The position numbers and the translations under genes are program-made. The notes below the pieces were generated by a model. The model was not told the DNA's origin. It searched no databases and saw nothing but the letters and a program-made list of their open reading frames with translations. A stretch of 64,000 bases of DNA from Carallia brachiata (taxonomy: Eukaryota; Streptophyta; Magnoliopsida; Malpighiales; Rhizophoraceae). Shown one piece after another: positions 38,001-50,980 of this stretch. The stretch is taken from NCBI GenBank assembly GCA_021464245.1, contig JADCRB010000013.1, positions 6,016,959 to 6,080,958 of the forward strand, given 5' to 3'. The stretch's first letter is position 1. Every line of letters begins with the position of its first letter.

Positions 38001-41000
38001 GAATAAGCGTGCACTAAACTACATAGTGCAGAAGCAATATCATTAACTTCCAGAATTTCTAGGATTCCTTGTCCTATTTGCTTTCAAGAATACAACTCCA
38101 GATAATAAAGTAGGCAGGATCTGAATTTTGTGTTGGAATTTCTACTTCCTATTTCCCATAGTGACTTGGGTATCATACAAGGAATCCACAAGATAGTTTA
38201 GGAATTTATTACAGTTGGCATATTGGGCAGCTACATAAGGGTGAACTTCAATGCTTGGAACCAGGTCATCATTAATAAATTGAGATTACAACATTTTACA
38301 CCACTGTGGAATGTACTTTTATTCTCAAAGCTGTCCCCTCTTCAGCCATTCTTACCAATTCCCTATATGGTCTTCCTACCCTACATCATTATAAAGCAGA
38401 TCATTCACCACAATGCAAGAGAACTGACGCAAACAGATACTGTGTGCCAACTCCTTTAAACCCGCAATGCACTTGCTATACATAGAAAAGGAAGAAAATA
38501 CTTGCCCTTGTCAACTCTCGGGTAAATAGCTCAGATACTTCAAGTGTCATATTGGCAGGTATCACATGAGGGTCATCCCACTGACATCATGGAGTATACA
38601 AAAATGGAAACATTGAGTTAATAAAGAATAGCACGTATCTGATTCTTGCTTGTGCTGAAAAATAGATACAAAACATAGAACATGCCTTGTACTTTATCAA
38701 CTCCCCATCTGGGCTATCAGGTTGATCCATCAGTCCGACTCTTCTAGTTAGAGCTGTCAGCCCCAACCTTGCATTTTGAGGGCTGATTACCATCTCCCTT
38801 GCTATCTAATATAAAAAAAAATCAAGGTGAGCTAGTAAAACATTCTGTACAATCGCCTGTCAGTAAAAAAAAACCAAAAAAGCATGTTCAGCAATAATTT
38901 ATAAATGCAAAAATCATTATTAGCAGCCCTTGATCCTTTTGTTTATGTTGTACTACTCATAGTAGATGCATTTCGCTAGAAATTATATGAGAAAAAAGGC
39001 AGAGGATCAGGTCCATAAACAATACCAAAACCATCTTCAAAATAGGATGCATAGATTAATTCAATGAACCTTTGTTATCTTTTCAAGATCATCACTTCCT
39101 CCATCAGTGATATCATCCCCAAACACGAGATGTTCAGCACAGCGTCCACCATGAGCCACCACCATTTGCATTTTCATGTAGCCAAAAGTTGTATAGCCTT
39201 GGTCTATCATGTCCTCTCTAGGATAGAACACAGATATTGCAGTTTCCTACTCATATAGAACACAAAAAGGTTAAAAGATGATTCTGCAACAAGTTAATAG
39301 CATCCATGAGCAATCCAGCTGGAAAATTACCTTGCCACCAGGAAGAAGCTGAGAAAATGCATGCCAGTCAAAGCAAGGAAACAAGTGAGCTAGTACTATA
39401 TGACCAGCTTCGTGTACAGCAAGAAGTCTCTTCTTTTTAAACGACACCTAGAATGTGAAAATTCCAACTCTATGGTCAATTCCAAAAGAGGTTGTACAGA
39501 TTTTATCACTAAATAAGAAGCGTCAAAAAAGTAGGCAGACATACACTTTCTTCGCATTTCTGTTGTTCTTCCTCTGTAAGAAGTACACCCATGCCCTCAA
39601 GCAGTTGTTTATCTAACACATCAACAATGTCTTGCTGGCAGATCTTGGAGTGCCCTTTCCTCACCTGTGACCAGAATTAGATAATATTTTAAAGGATTGG
39701 GAGAGAAGTTGAAAATCTTCAGCTTGTAGAACTTTTGCACTAGTGAAAAACAGTTAGAAATCCTGCCTTACTGCCCCCCCACCCCACCTCCTGTCGTGTC
39801 TCTTCACAACAGACATACAACAAGTCTTGTTTGACATTTCCCCTAACCCCCAATTTCTTTGAATTAAAAACAGATAAGAAAGCGAGAGCATCGCTTATCA
39901 GATCAATCAGCATTCAAACAAAATTGTATATTTGAAAAATTGATAAACTTACAGACATGATTGCCGCTTCATTGACAAGATTGCGAATATCTGCTCCAGA
40001 GAAGCCGACAGTACGGAACACAAGCTGCAAATAAATAGCATGGATAAAAGGAGAACCAAATTTTAATTTAACTACTGCTCACTTAAAGAAAATCAAATGA
40101 AAATATCATGAGAAAAAGAACTAAGCTTTTACTCCTCCATACGATATTGATTCGACTATCCAACAGTTAAATGGGGCACCATTGCATGGTGAAAAGAAAA
40201 ACCTTGGGATTATATCCACAACATTAAAAAAATCACAATGATTTGATTCTTAGTATTATGAGTAAATTGTTATGTTTCCCTTCTTGCAGTTTCTCATGGA
40301 ATGTCAGTATCCACTTAGCAAGGCACTTCAATTAAGAAAAGTGGTCTCATTTTCCCAATAGATTGGGTTTGGACTGGACAAATTCTGGGAATGAAGCCAA
40401 TTTGCCTCACTTTAATTTTTAAATTGAGGGAAGAGGATCTTTGCACCTTAGATGCAAAAATGGGGTCAACATGCATGACATGTGCGATGGAATGAAACAG
40501 ATCCCATTCTAACCCTTGCCTGGCTGCTCAATACCCACCATCATCGAAGTGCATGGTTTGGAAGACCTCTAAATCTAATAATGTCGTTCATACTGTTGTC
40601 TTCCATCACAAGTCATGTGCAATTGACAAAGTTATCGCAATTTACCTTTCTGAAGTCCACATCTTCTGCAAGTTGCTTTCCAGTACTATGAACACCAAAA
40701 ATTTGCACTCGCTGCTCTGCATCAGGCAAGCCAATATACAAGCGTCGATCAATACGTCCAGGACGAACAAATTCTAGGTCCAATTCATCTGGCCTATTGG
40801 TAGCACAAATGAATATCACAGCTTGTCGAAGTGAAAACCGATCAACGCCAGTTTTCTCCTTCCTATTTGAAACAAAAAAAAAAATCCAGGTGAATAGAGA
40901 ATTTGAATGAACTTAGACAGTGGCCATAATGATGCAGCTCAAAAGAATTGCATAATTAAGAAGACAAAAGGTCTACCACATTCTCATCCTACAAAATTCA

Positions 41001-44000
41001 CTTGACCACCTATATACGGAGAGACACTGTTTTAAGATTCCTACCATCATTTATTGACATTGGACGAAGACAGAGATACTAGATGACAGAGAACAGAAAA
41101 GGATATATGCTACAAGCATATTTCAACATGTTGCACACTGACACCCAAATCATTTCATTAATTTTTTGTGATGATACACACCAATATTTGTTTTAGAAGA
41201 AAATTTTATGCATATAACTATAATAACAGGATCAATGGTTTCTAGAGCATTTATTCTAAATTCTTTTTATAACAAACCAGAAGAGAAAGCTGCGCAAAAT
41301 ATTTGCTAATCCTGCAATGCTGAGTGGGCAAACATATATCAACTACAAATAACTGTCTAATGCATCATGCACTAAGTTCCTTTCAGATAAACACAAGATT
41401 AGGGAAAAGAAAACATTAAGCTTTAACATTTGCCCAAGGAAAATTTGGCCCCTAAAGGAGCATAGTGAAGAAAGGACACTATGCGACTGATGCCAGCTAG
41501 TCTGAGAGGAAGGTTCAGCTGACAGAAGGAGATCATGACTAATTTTTTGTATAATGAGTTAAACATATTAATCAACAGTTAAACTGTAATTTTGCATCTT
41601 CTTATCAAGGTCTATTCCATCAAATGAAAATGTACTGTCAGATTAAATTTTCACCCAAATATCATAGATATCTTCAAAATTCTTCCAAAAGTATAGGTCA
41701 AATCATATAGAATAGAAATTTACCATACACATGTATAATGTAACTTAAAACATTATACAGTGAATCACAAATAAAATTCTGCAGACTGCTAGAGGTCATC
41801 CCTATTTTTTCCCTCGACATGTCTCCTATTTCGAACAAGTTGCTCAAGACCTTCCTTTTTCTTTCCCCCTGGTGAAATTTTCAACAATTCCTTGTATAAG
41901 ATGTCGTGCTAATGCAGTTTTTAATATAGAACAGCTGCTTTGTCCTCCAACAAATATTCTAAAGTTGAAATATCCTTAAACTTCCCTTTGATTACATCCC
42001 TGCATCTTCCGTGCTGTATATCCACAAATTTTTTTTGTTGGTTGAGAAATCCACAATTTTTATATATAAACGCATTGTATGGCACCCAATTTCGCAGGTT
42101 TCATGCAATTGCTTAGAAGCTTGCACAATTATCAGCCCAATTCATGATGTTTATAGAGGCCAAAAATAGAAAGAATAGTTGGCATTATGCCCCAAATGGA
42201 AAGACATTGCAAAAATACCATATCCTGTTTGAAATAGACTTACTAGACAAAATAATGAAAAAAAATAAGAATTATCTAATCTTCATTCAAAAGGTGATCA
42301 TCAGAAAATTCCATGACCTGCAGTTGTTAAGGAAAACAAGAACATGCATAAGAGTCAAACAGAGATACTCACTCTCCATCAAGTTGTGCAATCAGGGCCT
42401 CAAATGTTGCTCTTCTCCGTGGGTCCCTCCTTGCATGCCTTCCAGCAATGGCATCAATTTCATCCACAAACACAAAACAAGGAGCCTGCAAAGAATGTAA
42501 ACTAGTTATGACCTGTAGTGACCTGGGGTTCGAAAAATCTGCATTACCACAGTCAGAAAAGGAACAAAGCATAATACATATTACAAATAAAAAGAAGGTC
42601 AGCAACCACTTTTTAAGAAAGAGGGATCCACTTAATAGACTTGCAGAAGGCCGGTATTGCGGCTGAAATTGTGAAAAAGCTATGGGAAATTGCACTTTCA
42701 AAACAATCATGTAAGGCTTACATTTCTTCTAGCAATAGAGAACATCTCATTGATCCTTGCTGCGCCACTTTTCTCACTGTCTGTAAACTCTGCACCTGAA
42801 GCAAAGACAAAAGGCAATCCACTTTCCTTTGCCAGTGTCCGTGCAAACAATGTTTTTCCAGTTCCAGGAGGTCCCGAAAGAAGAACACCCTGTCATGCAG
42901 GTAACCGTCTTGTACATCATGTTTCTTAACATTTTATAATCTAAAGCACAGTTGAGAGAGTTTTTTTTTTTCTTCGACCGAATAACGAAGAATTACCCGA
43001 ACAAACTTCACCCCCTTTTCAAAGTATTGCATGGGATTGCCCATATAAATCATTATCTCATCTAGAAGATCCCAGACATCACCTCCAAGCACCACTTCCT
43101 TATACATTGATTTTGTGTCACCAACATCTCCAACAGGCTGGATGGACAAAAAGGACTGCTGATGATTCGAGGACATACATGTAGATGCAAAATTGGGGAA
43201 GGAGGGAAGGAAGAGACAATACCAGGATAAAATTTTCTGCATATGCCATGTCAAAAAGTTGGTTATACTTTTTATACAGAAAACGCTTAGTAGTGATGGT
43301 TAGCAGCATCACAGACTCCCTTAGCAGCCACAGGATCAGTAGGCCCGGTGCCAATGCGATCACAACTTTCAAAAAATAATGAATCTGTTGCTTCTGAAGG
43401 AGATCAACCTCAATTCCAGAACTTGCGATAATCTCAAACAAGTAGGGATCAAGGGGGATATCAACCTATCAAAATTCAAGTAACAAGCAGCAATCCTGAG
43501 TGAAACGGACAAGGTGGTTTGGTCTTTCCCAATAGAAGCAATGAAGTCAATAAAAATAGCAATGAAATGGTAAGACTTACAACATATTCTAATGGAAACC
43601 CTTCTTTCATAGTTACATACAGCCTTTTTAGGTCCTCCGTGAAGACAATGGCAGCAACCTGTTAGAAGGAATTCACAGCATCAGAACCATCCTGCATATC
43701 AATAACTGGAGAAAAACTAGATACTGAAATCTCATTGATAAATGGAATCTGGATCAGCTTCATAAATATCATGTTCTTGTATGTTTGCTTTCTACTTCAC
43801 TGCTTGTCGGGTATCAAAGTAACAACTTCTAGCAACTGGATATTTCAACCAGTTCAGATGGAAAACATGAAGAGAATAAGAAAACGAGAAAAAAAGGTGC
43901 ACTTTAAACCATCTCCTTATAGGTTGCTACCTTCCAAATGAGGACAACTTTAAATTCACGTGCAAACATGAATCTAAGCCACATGCAGTGAACAATTATC

Positions 44001-47000
44001 ACCAGTGATGCAGATGAACCTTCACATGGAAGGTATAAGAAGCACACAAAGCATTTACCTCAGAGCTGTCAAGCTTTTGAAGAAAATAAGTGTACGGAAG
44101 TTTGGGACGATAGCGCCACCATCTTTTAGATATCCATAAAGCCCTTGTTCCCTGTGTGTCTGTTGCCTTTTGCACCACATCCTTACGAAGACTGTTTTCA
44201 ACCTCTTTCATGTCAAATTCAACTACATACTTGGCATTTGCAGAATCTAGTTGCTCAATTAACTTCTCCTTTCTCAAAATCTCCTTCCATATGTGAAGCC
44301 TTTCACGCCATGTTCCTTTGTTTTCTTCAGCTTTACCATCTGTAAAAGATTAAGGGAAACAATAACGAGGAGGTAACATCAGCAGCATAAAATTTAGTAT
44401 CCAAGCCCTAGACCAACGTATCAAGTAAACTAAGTCTTTGTTCCCCAATTAGCCAGAACTACCAGTCCCTGAAAAATATAGTAAAATGGACATGGCCAAA
44501 AACTCAAATTACAGAATTACGTGCAAAACATCACCAAAGATTCATAGTTGCTAGGCAAAGAGGGTTCAATGCCAGTATTTTGGATGAGGAAGACAAGAAC
44601 AAATCCTGAAATATATGTTAGGAACTTTTTGTGACCCTATCCTCTGCAGACATAGACATAATGCCCAAATACTTGTTCTTATGGTTCTTTCAAGGGTGTT
44701 CTGATTCATTGAAGAGTATCCTCCAGGTAAGTTGAAAAAACCCCAGAAGATATCATCTCCAAATCACAGGTCACAAATCCATTTTGTTATACTAACAAGG
44801 CAACAGATTTGAAAAAGAGAGTTGTCTAAGATTAGGACAAGACAAATTTATACGGAAAAGATAAGAAGTTATTAGATACACATGGTAATAATGATAGAAT
44901 ATCATTTGTCTACAAATTACAAGAGGGAAAAAAAAAAGAACAATATTAAGATCTGACATTAGCATAAATGCAACATATCTCTCTCATTCATCGGCAATAT
45001 GATAAATCTATACCATGCAGTAAATTCAATCGAAAGATTCTTCCGGGAAAAAACTATGCTCAATCTCATAAAAGAAGGAAAGAGATGAGAACAACAAGAA
45101 TGCAGAATAAATATCCAAACTTAATAAATTGAACTCTGCATAATATTTACGCACTTGCACACATAAACAGTCGTCAACTGACCCGAAATGCCCAGATCAT
45201 TCTTCAATTCTTTCTTTTCTTCTGCACTCAATCTAATATTATTGTCAATGATCTGTTTCACATTTTCCTGAGGAGGCTCTCGATCATCATCCCAAGCATC
45301 TTCTCCAACATAAGAAGTGTCCTGAATCAAACTTCCATCAGGTTGTTCTACAAACTTTTTCATTTTCAGGCCTTTTGGTGTTGCCCTCCTCCACATACCC
45401 TTCTTAAACCTGTACTTTGACAAAATAAATAAAGTTTCAAACTAAATCAGGCATCCCAAAGCAAAATTTGTTCCCCAATGAGTCCACTAAAATGACCCAT
45501 CCAGGGTCAAACCATATTTCCTTGATTTTTACCATAAATTTTTTAATAATTTATTGCTTCCATTAACTCATTTTTCAATAATAGGTACAACAATAATCGA
45601 AAAAAGTCTTGAAATTATTTGGGGGCCTTCATCTCATTCAATCAACAATTTGTATTTTCAATAGATCTTACTCATGTTGGCCTATCTTTCTTTTCCATTC
45701 TTACTCCATTCTTCTTGTTTAAAACCTAAAACCATCCCAAGAACTATAACAGGTTAGCAAAAGATCCTGCTTCTTGGGCTATGCTTTCTGTTTTGTCTTT
45801 CAAAGGGACTTGATGGTTTTTGTGCACGCATCTATAGATACAGAAATGGTTGACATCAGAGTGAATGAATGGCTTTTACAGCCTCATTAGTGGAGAGCAG
45901 CATAGTATGGTTTAATTATTCCAGAGGACAAGTTTGGACAATCTGGTGTGGCACTCTGTAACTCTAGTTAGTTATGAATCCCTTTTAATTATCAATTCTC
46001 TGCCATGTGATAGTTTTGAGTTGAACTAAAGTTCATACTATGGTGTTTATAAATAGAATGTTACATGAGATGGTTTATCCACAGTCAACATAGGCATAGA
46101 GATGCAAAGTAAGGAAGACTGATAAAATCCAATCAGTTTCTTAAATGGAGAGGAGAGCGTAGATGACACAGGATATGCAAAAGAAAACATAATTAGCATA
46201 ACTATATCTTATAGATGGTAGGCTTGAATAAAGTTGAATAGAGAAATATTATCTACAAAACCGACCGCGCCCAAGCATGGATTGAGACTTATTTCAGTCC
46301 AGTTGAGTTGAGGTCCTTGTAACCTTAGGCCTCTAGAACTCAGCTAACTTCAATGGTGTGCTCCCCAAATAAGCAAAATCAATAACACATGAATGGGAAA
46401 AATATGATTAAAGCTTAAAGGAGGAATCAAGACTACAAATGCCAATCCTTCAGTTTCTGTCTTTTACAATCACATCAGATGATACTCAGCAAATTCTTGG
46501 GAAGGAAAATTTACACCTTCTCTTTAGAGGCATGCGAGGAATGAAAAAGAAGGGATACACTTTGAGTTAACCACTTCCTTTGAGCGTTATGGAATTATTA
46601 ACTGATAAGCTTCTTAATACACAATGGAGAGAGAGAGAGAGAGATAGACAAAGTAAAAATTTCAATGAAATTGCATGTTAGGACAGAACAAGAAATGAAC
46701 ATACTTTCTGACATTAATAGGAGATGGTTCAGGAATCAATGCCTCCATATAAGCTTCTGCTAGCTCTCTTCTTTCTCGATTTAGATAAGGAGCACGAATG
46801 GCGACATATATTCTTTGACAGGAAAACATCACCGCCAAGATATAAAGAATCAACACACCAGCTCGTCTAGGCTCCCAATTGCTGAAGTCCTAAGAGTATC
46901 AGATAACTAAAACAATTTAGCTTCTTAATGAGCATTTGCTTATTGAAACACTAACAAAAGAAAAAGCAAAAAGTATTAAGATTGGTTCCAACTGATTTTA

Positions 47001-47892
47001 TGATTCCCCCATCCAGCCGAATCGCTGCAACTCAAAGTTAACGTTACAATTGGTCCAGCAATCTCTAGGTGCAACTATTGATCATAACAGAGACAAAAAA
47101 AAAAAAAAAAAAAAAAGGGAAGAAATCATGCAACAGAAATATATGGCATCCAAAACATATATCAGACTATTAATCAGTAGCTTTGAAAGCAGAATGAATT
47201 ATATGTAGAACGTGTAGAGGGTATCCCTAGAGTCTGCATTTGAGAAGTCTGGGGAAGGATCAGAAACGCGCAGCCTTAACATTGTTTTTCGCAAGGAGAC
47301 AATTTTCACAACTCGAACCCGTGACCAACAGTTCACATGGAGTAACGTCTCCGTTATGCCAAGACTTGCCATTGATAGAATGTGGCAAGAAAGGAAACAA
47401 AAACAAAAAATGAAAAATAAAAAATGCAAAAAATTGAGTAAAAAAACTTGCCTTCCAGCGGTCCAAACTATTCCAATCCAGAAACTCAGGCCACAACTCG
47501 GACCTCCACCTCATAAACTCGTCCTCACCCTTCTTGAACCCACCATTAACTCGCTCCACAAACTCACCCACCTTCACATTAATTCCATCCAACTCAACCC
47601 CAGTTTCCTTCTTCACTACCTGACCAAGTTTCAGCAAGAACCGCTGCGTTCCAAGCCTGACGGACCGAGTCAAATTCAGCCAAGAAAACTCACCGGACCC
47701 ATTTGGGTTTGCAGAGGAACGAACTCTAAAGATGGGTTTTCGGCGGGAAGTTGTGGCGGCTAGTCGCTTTGTGGGAAATCGAAAATGCACACAACCTGTT
47801 TGATGACTGGCCTGTGCGAGCAGTGCAACAGGAGATGGAGGAGGAGGAGAAAGAAGTGGGTTGTTGTGCTTGTATGTAAGACCTGGGTTCAT
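35083..47892 (-). CDS. FTSH12: Plastid AAA-ATPase/zinc metalloprotease FTSH12
   Basis: Member of the plastid inner-envelope FtsH12-FtsHi complex, described as a protein-import motor; loss is embryo-lethal in Arabidopsis. Nineteen exons join in frame to 1,013 aa (Arabidopsis about 1,008): 47892-47452, 46889-46705, 45409-45183, 44339-44059, 43658-43581, 43465-43223, 43137-42997, 42889-42722, 42485-42373, 40862-40646, 40024-39953, 39664-39545, 39447-39331, 39246-39070, 38805-38686, 38580-38506, 37539-37432, 36295-36215 and 35160-35083. The N-terminus is a Ser/Arg-rich transit peptide. Membrane segments lie at about 155-175 and 438-458. The AAA module has Walker A GPPGTGKT (about 538-545), Walker B FVFVDEID and the [20 protein letters not shown] (about 774-778) keeps the zinc site that FtsHi partners lack. 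The end is YPAPQHRC. Introns 1, 15 and 16 use GC donors. No lesion is seen. Confidence 0.97.
46626..46644 (+). repeat. (GA)n microsatellite in FTSH12 intron 2
   Basis: A simple GA repeat of about nine units lies inside the intron between exons 2 and 3. No other role is visible. Confidence 0.85.
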
Positions 47893-47902
47893 TCTTGTTG
47901 TT

Positions 47903-47933
47903 GGGGGGGGGGGGGGGGGGAGGGGGGGGGGGG
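47903..47933 (+). repeat. G18-A-G12 run at the 5' end of FTSH12
   Basis: An almost pure G tract lies 11-41 bp upstream of the FTSH12 start codon. On the gene's own strand it is a C run in the leader or core promoter; on the plus strand it could fold as a G-quadruplex. The exact length is likely unreliable in any assembly. Confidence 0.85.
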
Positions 47934-49199
47934 TTAAGAGTGAGTCTCTCTCTAGGCTACTGAAGAAGAAGAACGAGGTATTTGTTGATGTTTTGAGACT
48001 TCTGCTTCATGGGGCTTCTTGATTTTTTAATCTTTTCAAACCAAAGCAGCAGAACAGTTCCTCAATTTTTCTTTTCTTTTTGGTTTTTCTTTTTCCCTCT
48101 TCTTTCTAAAGGGAAAAGGGATAGGAGAATGCCAACGGGATAACAACTGTAAAAATCTATCCAGGAAAAAAAAAAGAAGAAAAACTACAGAAGCAGTCCT
48201 CGGATTTTCAGAGACAAAAAAAGACTAATTTAGCCCCGCTTTAAAATTTTCTGGTTTTATACTCACGTCCTTATTATTATTTTTTTTGTCAAAATTCACT
48301 CTCAATAATAATATAATTTAAACTATTTAAAAATCAATCAGTTTAATTTATATTGACTAATTCAACCTGCACGAATTTGTATTTGTTAAAATTGTAAGGA
48401 TTTAGATTAGTTGCGATTTTTAAATTTTAAAATTTGTTAGAATCAAATTAAGTGCGAATTAAGAGTTTTGAAATTTATCTAATCTGACCAAATTCATTAT
48501 ATATATATATATATATAATATATATATACCCCCACTGTCATTTTCACCAGCACCACGATGTCTTTGTGAAGAATTTTTTTTGGCTTGCTCCGTTACTGTT
48601 GTTGCTCTCCATCAATGTAGCAATTCAAAACTTTACTTGAGACATTGTGGATGAATCAGAATAAAATTTTAGAAATGCAAAAGAACCCACCGCCTCAAGA
48701 CCATGTGCATTGTGAAAAAATGTCACTCTAAATTGATCAGCTTTGATTTGTTTTTGAAGAATTACAGCCCGCCTAGCAACCAAAAATTAATCTCAAGAAG
48801 CAATTCAAATGAAAGCAGTGCAAAATGGCATTCATGTTGACTCTTTTTATGCAAACTTTTATATAATCTGTCAAAATTGATTCAATCTAATTTACTAGTA
48901 ATAAATTAAATTGAATGGGTTAAATAGATTAACGGATTGAACGCAGATAAAAAATAATCTAATTTACTGATATGAATATATCTTTAAATCCACCAAACTC
49001 AACTTGAAAACACTCTTAGTATCATTTGTCCAAATTGACTCGCAATGTATTTTTTCTGTTAAATTTTGGCACGTGGCAAGATTTAATTTATAAATAAAAA
49101 AAATTATAAAAATTGATACATATTTTTTTGAAAACAGAGTAAAAGAGATCTTACCGAGAAGAGAGAAAAAAGTTCTCGCCTGTAAAATAGGATGGCCGC
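47934..49199. other. FTSH12 promoter and spacer
   Basis: The first few hundred bases are the FTSH12 promoter region (read on the minus strand). The rest is AT-rich without genes. A (TA)n run with one interruption spans about 48,497-48,528. Confidence 0.4.
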
Positions 49200-50830
49200 A
49201 GGGAACAGAGGATCAGCGTTGGGAAGTCTAAATTTATGGTCTCTCAGAATGTTAATAAAGCGTTAGTTGGATCAATTAGTAGAATATTGGGTTTCGCCCC
49301 TGTTACGGAGCTGGGGAAATATTTAGGTGTTCCTTTACTGGCAGACCGAAGGACCACAAGAGCATTTGATGATGTTTTGCGGCTCGTCCAAAGCAAGCTG
49401 AGTGGTTGGAAGGCAAACTCTTTATCCCTTACTGGGCGGACAACCCTTGTGCAGTCTGTATGGCAGACTATTCCGTACTACATTATGCACGCTAATCTAT
49501 TGCCGCAACGCACTTGTGAGGCTTTGGATCGATTGAACAGGAATTTTTTGTGGGGAAGATCGGAGGAGAGACATAAAGTGAGCCTGGTTTCTTGGGACCA
49601 GGTGTGCATGCCTAAGAAGAGGGGAGGTTTGGGGCTTCGGCAAGCGAGAGATATGAACATTGCTCTTTTGTCCAAACTAGGATGGGAGATTATTACACGG
49701 AAGGACAAGTTTTGGGTCCAAGTGGTTTAGGCCAAATATTTTCCTTCTGGAGACTTCCTACAAGCAAGAAGAGCTGCCACTCAGTCCCCCACCTGGTCGG
49801 CCATCCTTACGGGCAAGGGACTGCTGTGTAAAGGGCTTCGTTGGAGCATTGGGGATGGGAAAAAGGTTAAATTTTGGACCAACATCTGGGCCGGAGAAAA
49901 GCTGCTATTGGAGTGTATGGGAGTAAACCTGCACAGCAGGAACTGGGTGGTGGCAGATTATTTAACGGCTGTTGGTGATTGGGATTGGGAACGTATTGCT
50001 GATCAGATTTTGGGACAAACACGACTGATGCTACAGGGGATTTATTTACCTCCTGTTAATGGCATGAGTGATAACTGGATTCGGGACGTTTTTCCGTGAA
50101 TCAGAGGATTGTGAAAATTTTAATTCTTGTCTCATCGAATCAGAGGATAACGGGGATTCCAACTGGTCTTGGATTTGGAAACTCCCACTTCCCCAACACC
50201 TAAGATTTTTTGTGTGTTTGGTTTGGCATGGTAAACTGCTTACTAATGAGTATAGATTTATTCGTCACATGGCTGAGACTGGTTCTTGTGAGAGATGTGG
50301 AGGTATATGGGAGAGTTGGCAGCATGTTTTGTATAGTTGTGAGGTAACCATGAAGTTCTGGGATGCTCTATTTATAGAATTGGGAGTGGAACATCGCCCT
50401 CATAATTCTTACAATGATTGGTTTCTCCAAGGATGTCGAAGGGATGATTTATGGTGCATCTGGGAGTGCGACTTTCGAACTATTTTTATTACTGCAACGT
50501 GGTTCACTTGGCAGCAGAGGAACCATGAGGTTTTTAGAGGAGAGACTTATTCTCTGTATCAGAAAGTGGCATCGGTGAAGATCAAGGCATAGAATATCTA
50601 TGCAGCACATAATAATAGTGAAGCAAGCAAAATAGCCGTAAGAGTTCAACGGCCAAGTAATCTAATTGCTTGGCAAGCCCCCAGTGAATTATTCTTGAAA
50701 ATTAATGTTGATGGCTCGGCCAAAGGTGCTCCTGGCATGGCAGGATTTGGAGGCCTAGCAAGGGATATAACTGGCAAGTGGGTATTTGGTTTTTCTGGAA
50801 GTGCGGGGATAGGCATGGCTATAGAATCTT
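49200..50830 (+). mobile_element. Decayed non-LTR retrotransposon (plant L1-type LINE), partial ORF2
   Basis: The fragment holds the C-terminal part of reverse transcriptase (RISVGKSKFMVS, ELGKYLGVPLLADRR, GWKANSLSLTGRTTL, KKRGGLGLRQARDMN), then a zf-RVT zinc domain (WIWKLPLPQHLRFFVCLVWH, CERCGGIWESWQHVLYSC), then the start of an RNase H domain (KINVDGSAKGAPGMAGFGG). Breaks: stop TAG at 49,728, a frameshift near 50,095, and a stop TAG at 50,590. The 5' part of ORF2 and the rest of RNase H are missing, so it is truncated at both ends. It is a dead copy. No target duplication or poly(A) was found. Confidence 0.9.
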
Positions 50831-50980
50831 ACCATAAAATCTCTCAATACATGACAGGCACACATGATCCAACGCTGAGTAATTTTATCAATCTCTAGAA
50901 TGGAGTCGATGGACAGAAAAAATAAGATAGGTTAATGAAAGCTGTTAACCAATGGCCATAGCTATTTATTTCCTCATTAA

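Noticed and set aside
47356..47763. Plus-strand open stretch of 135 codons
   Set aside because: It lies antisense to FTSH12 exon 1, whose plastid transit peptide and continuation are certain.
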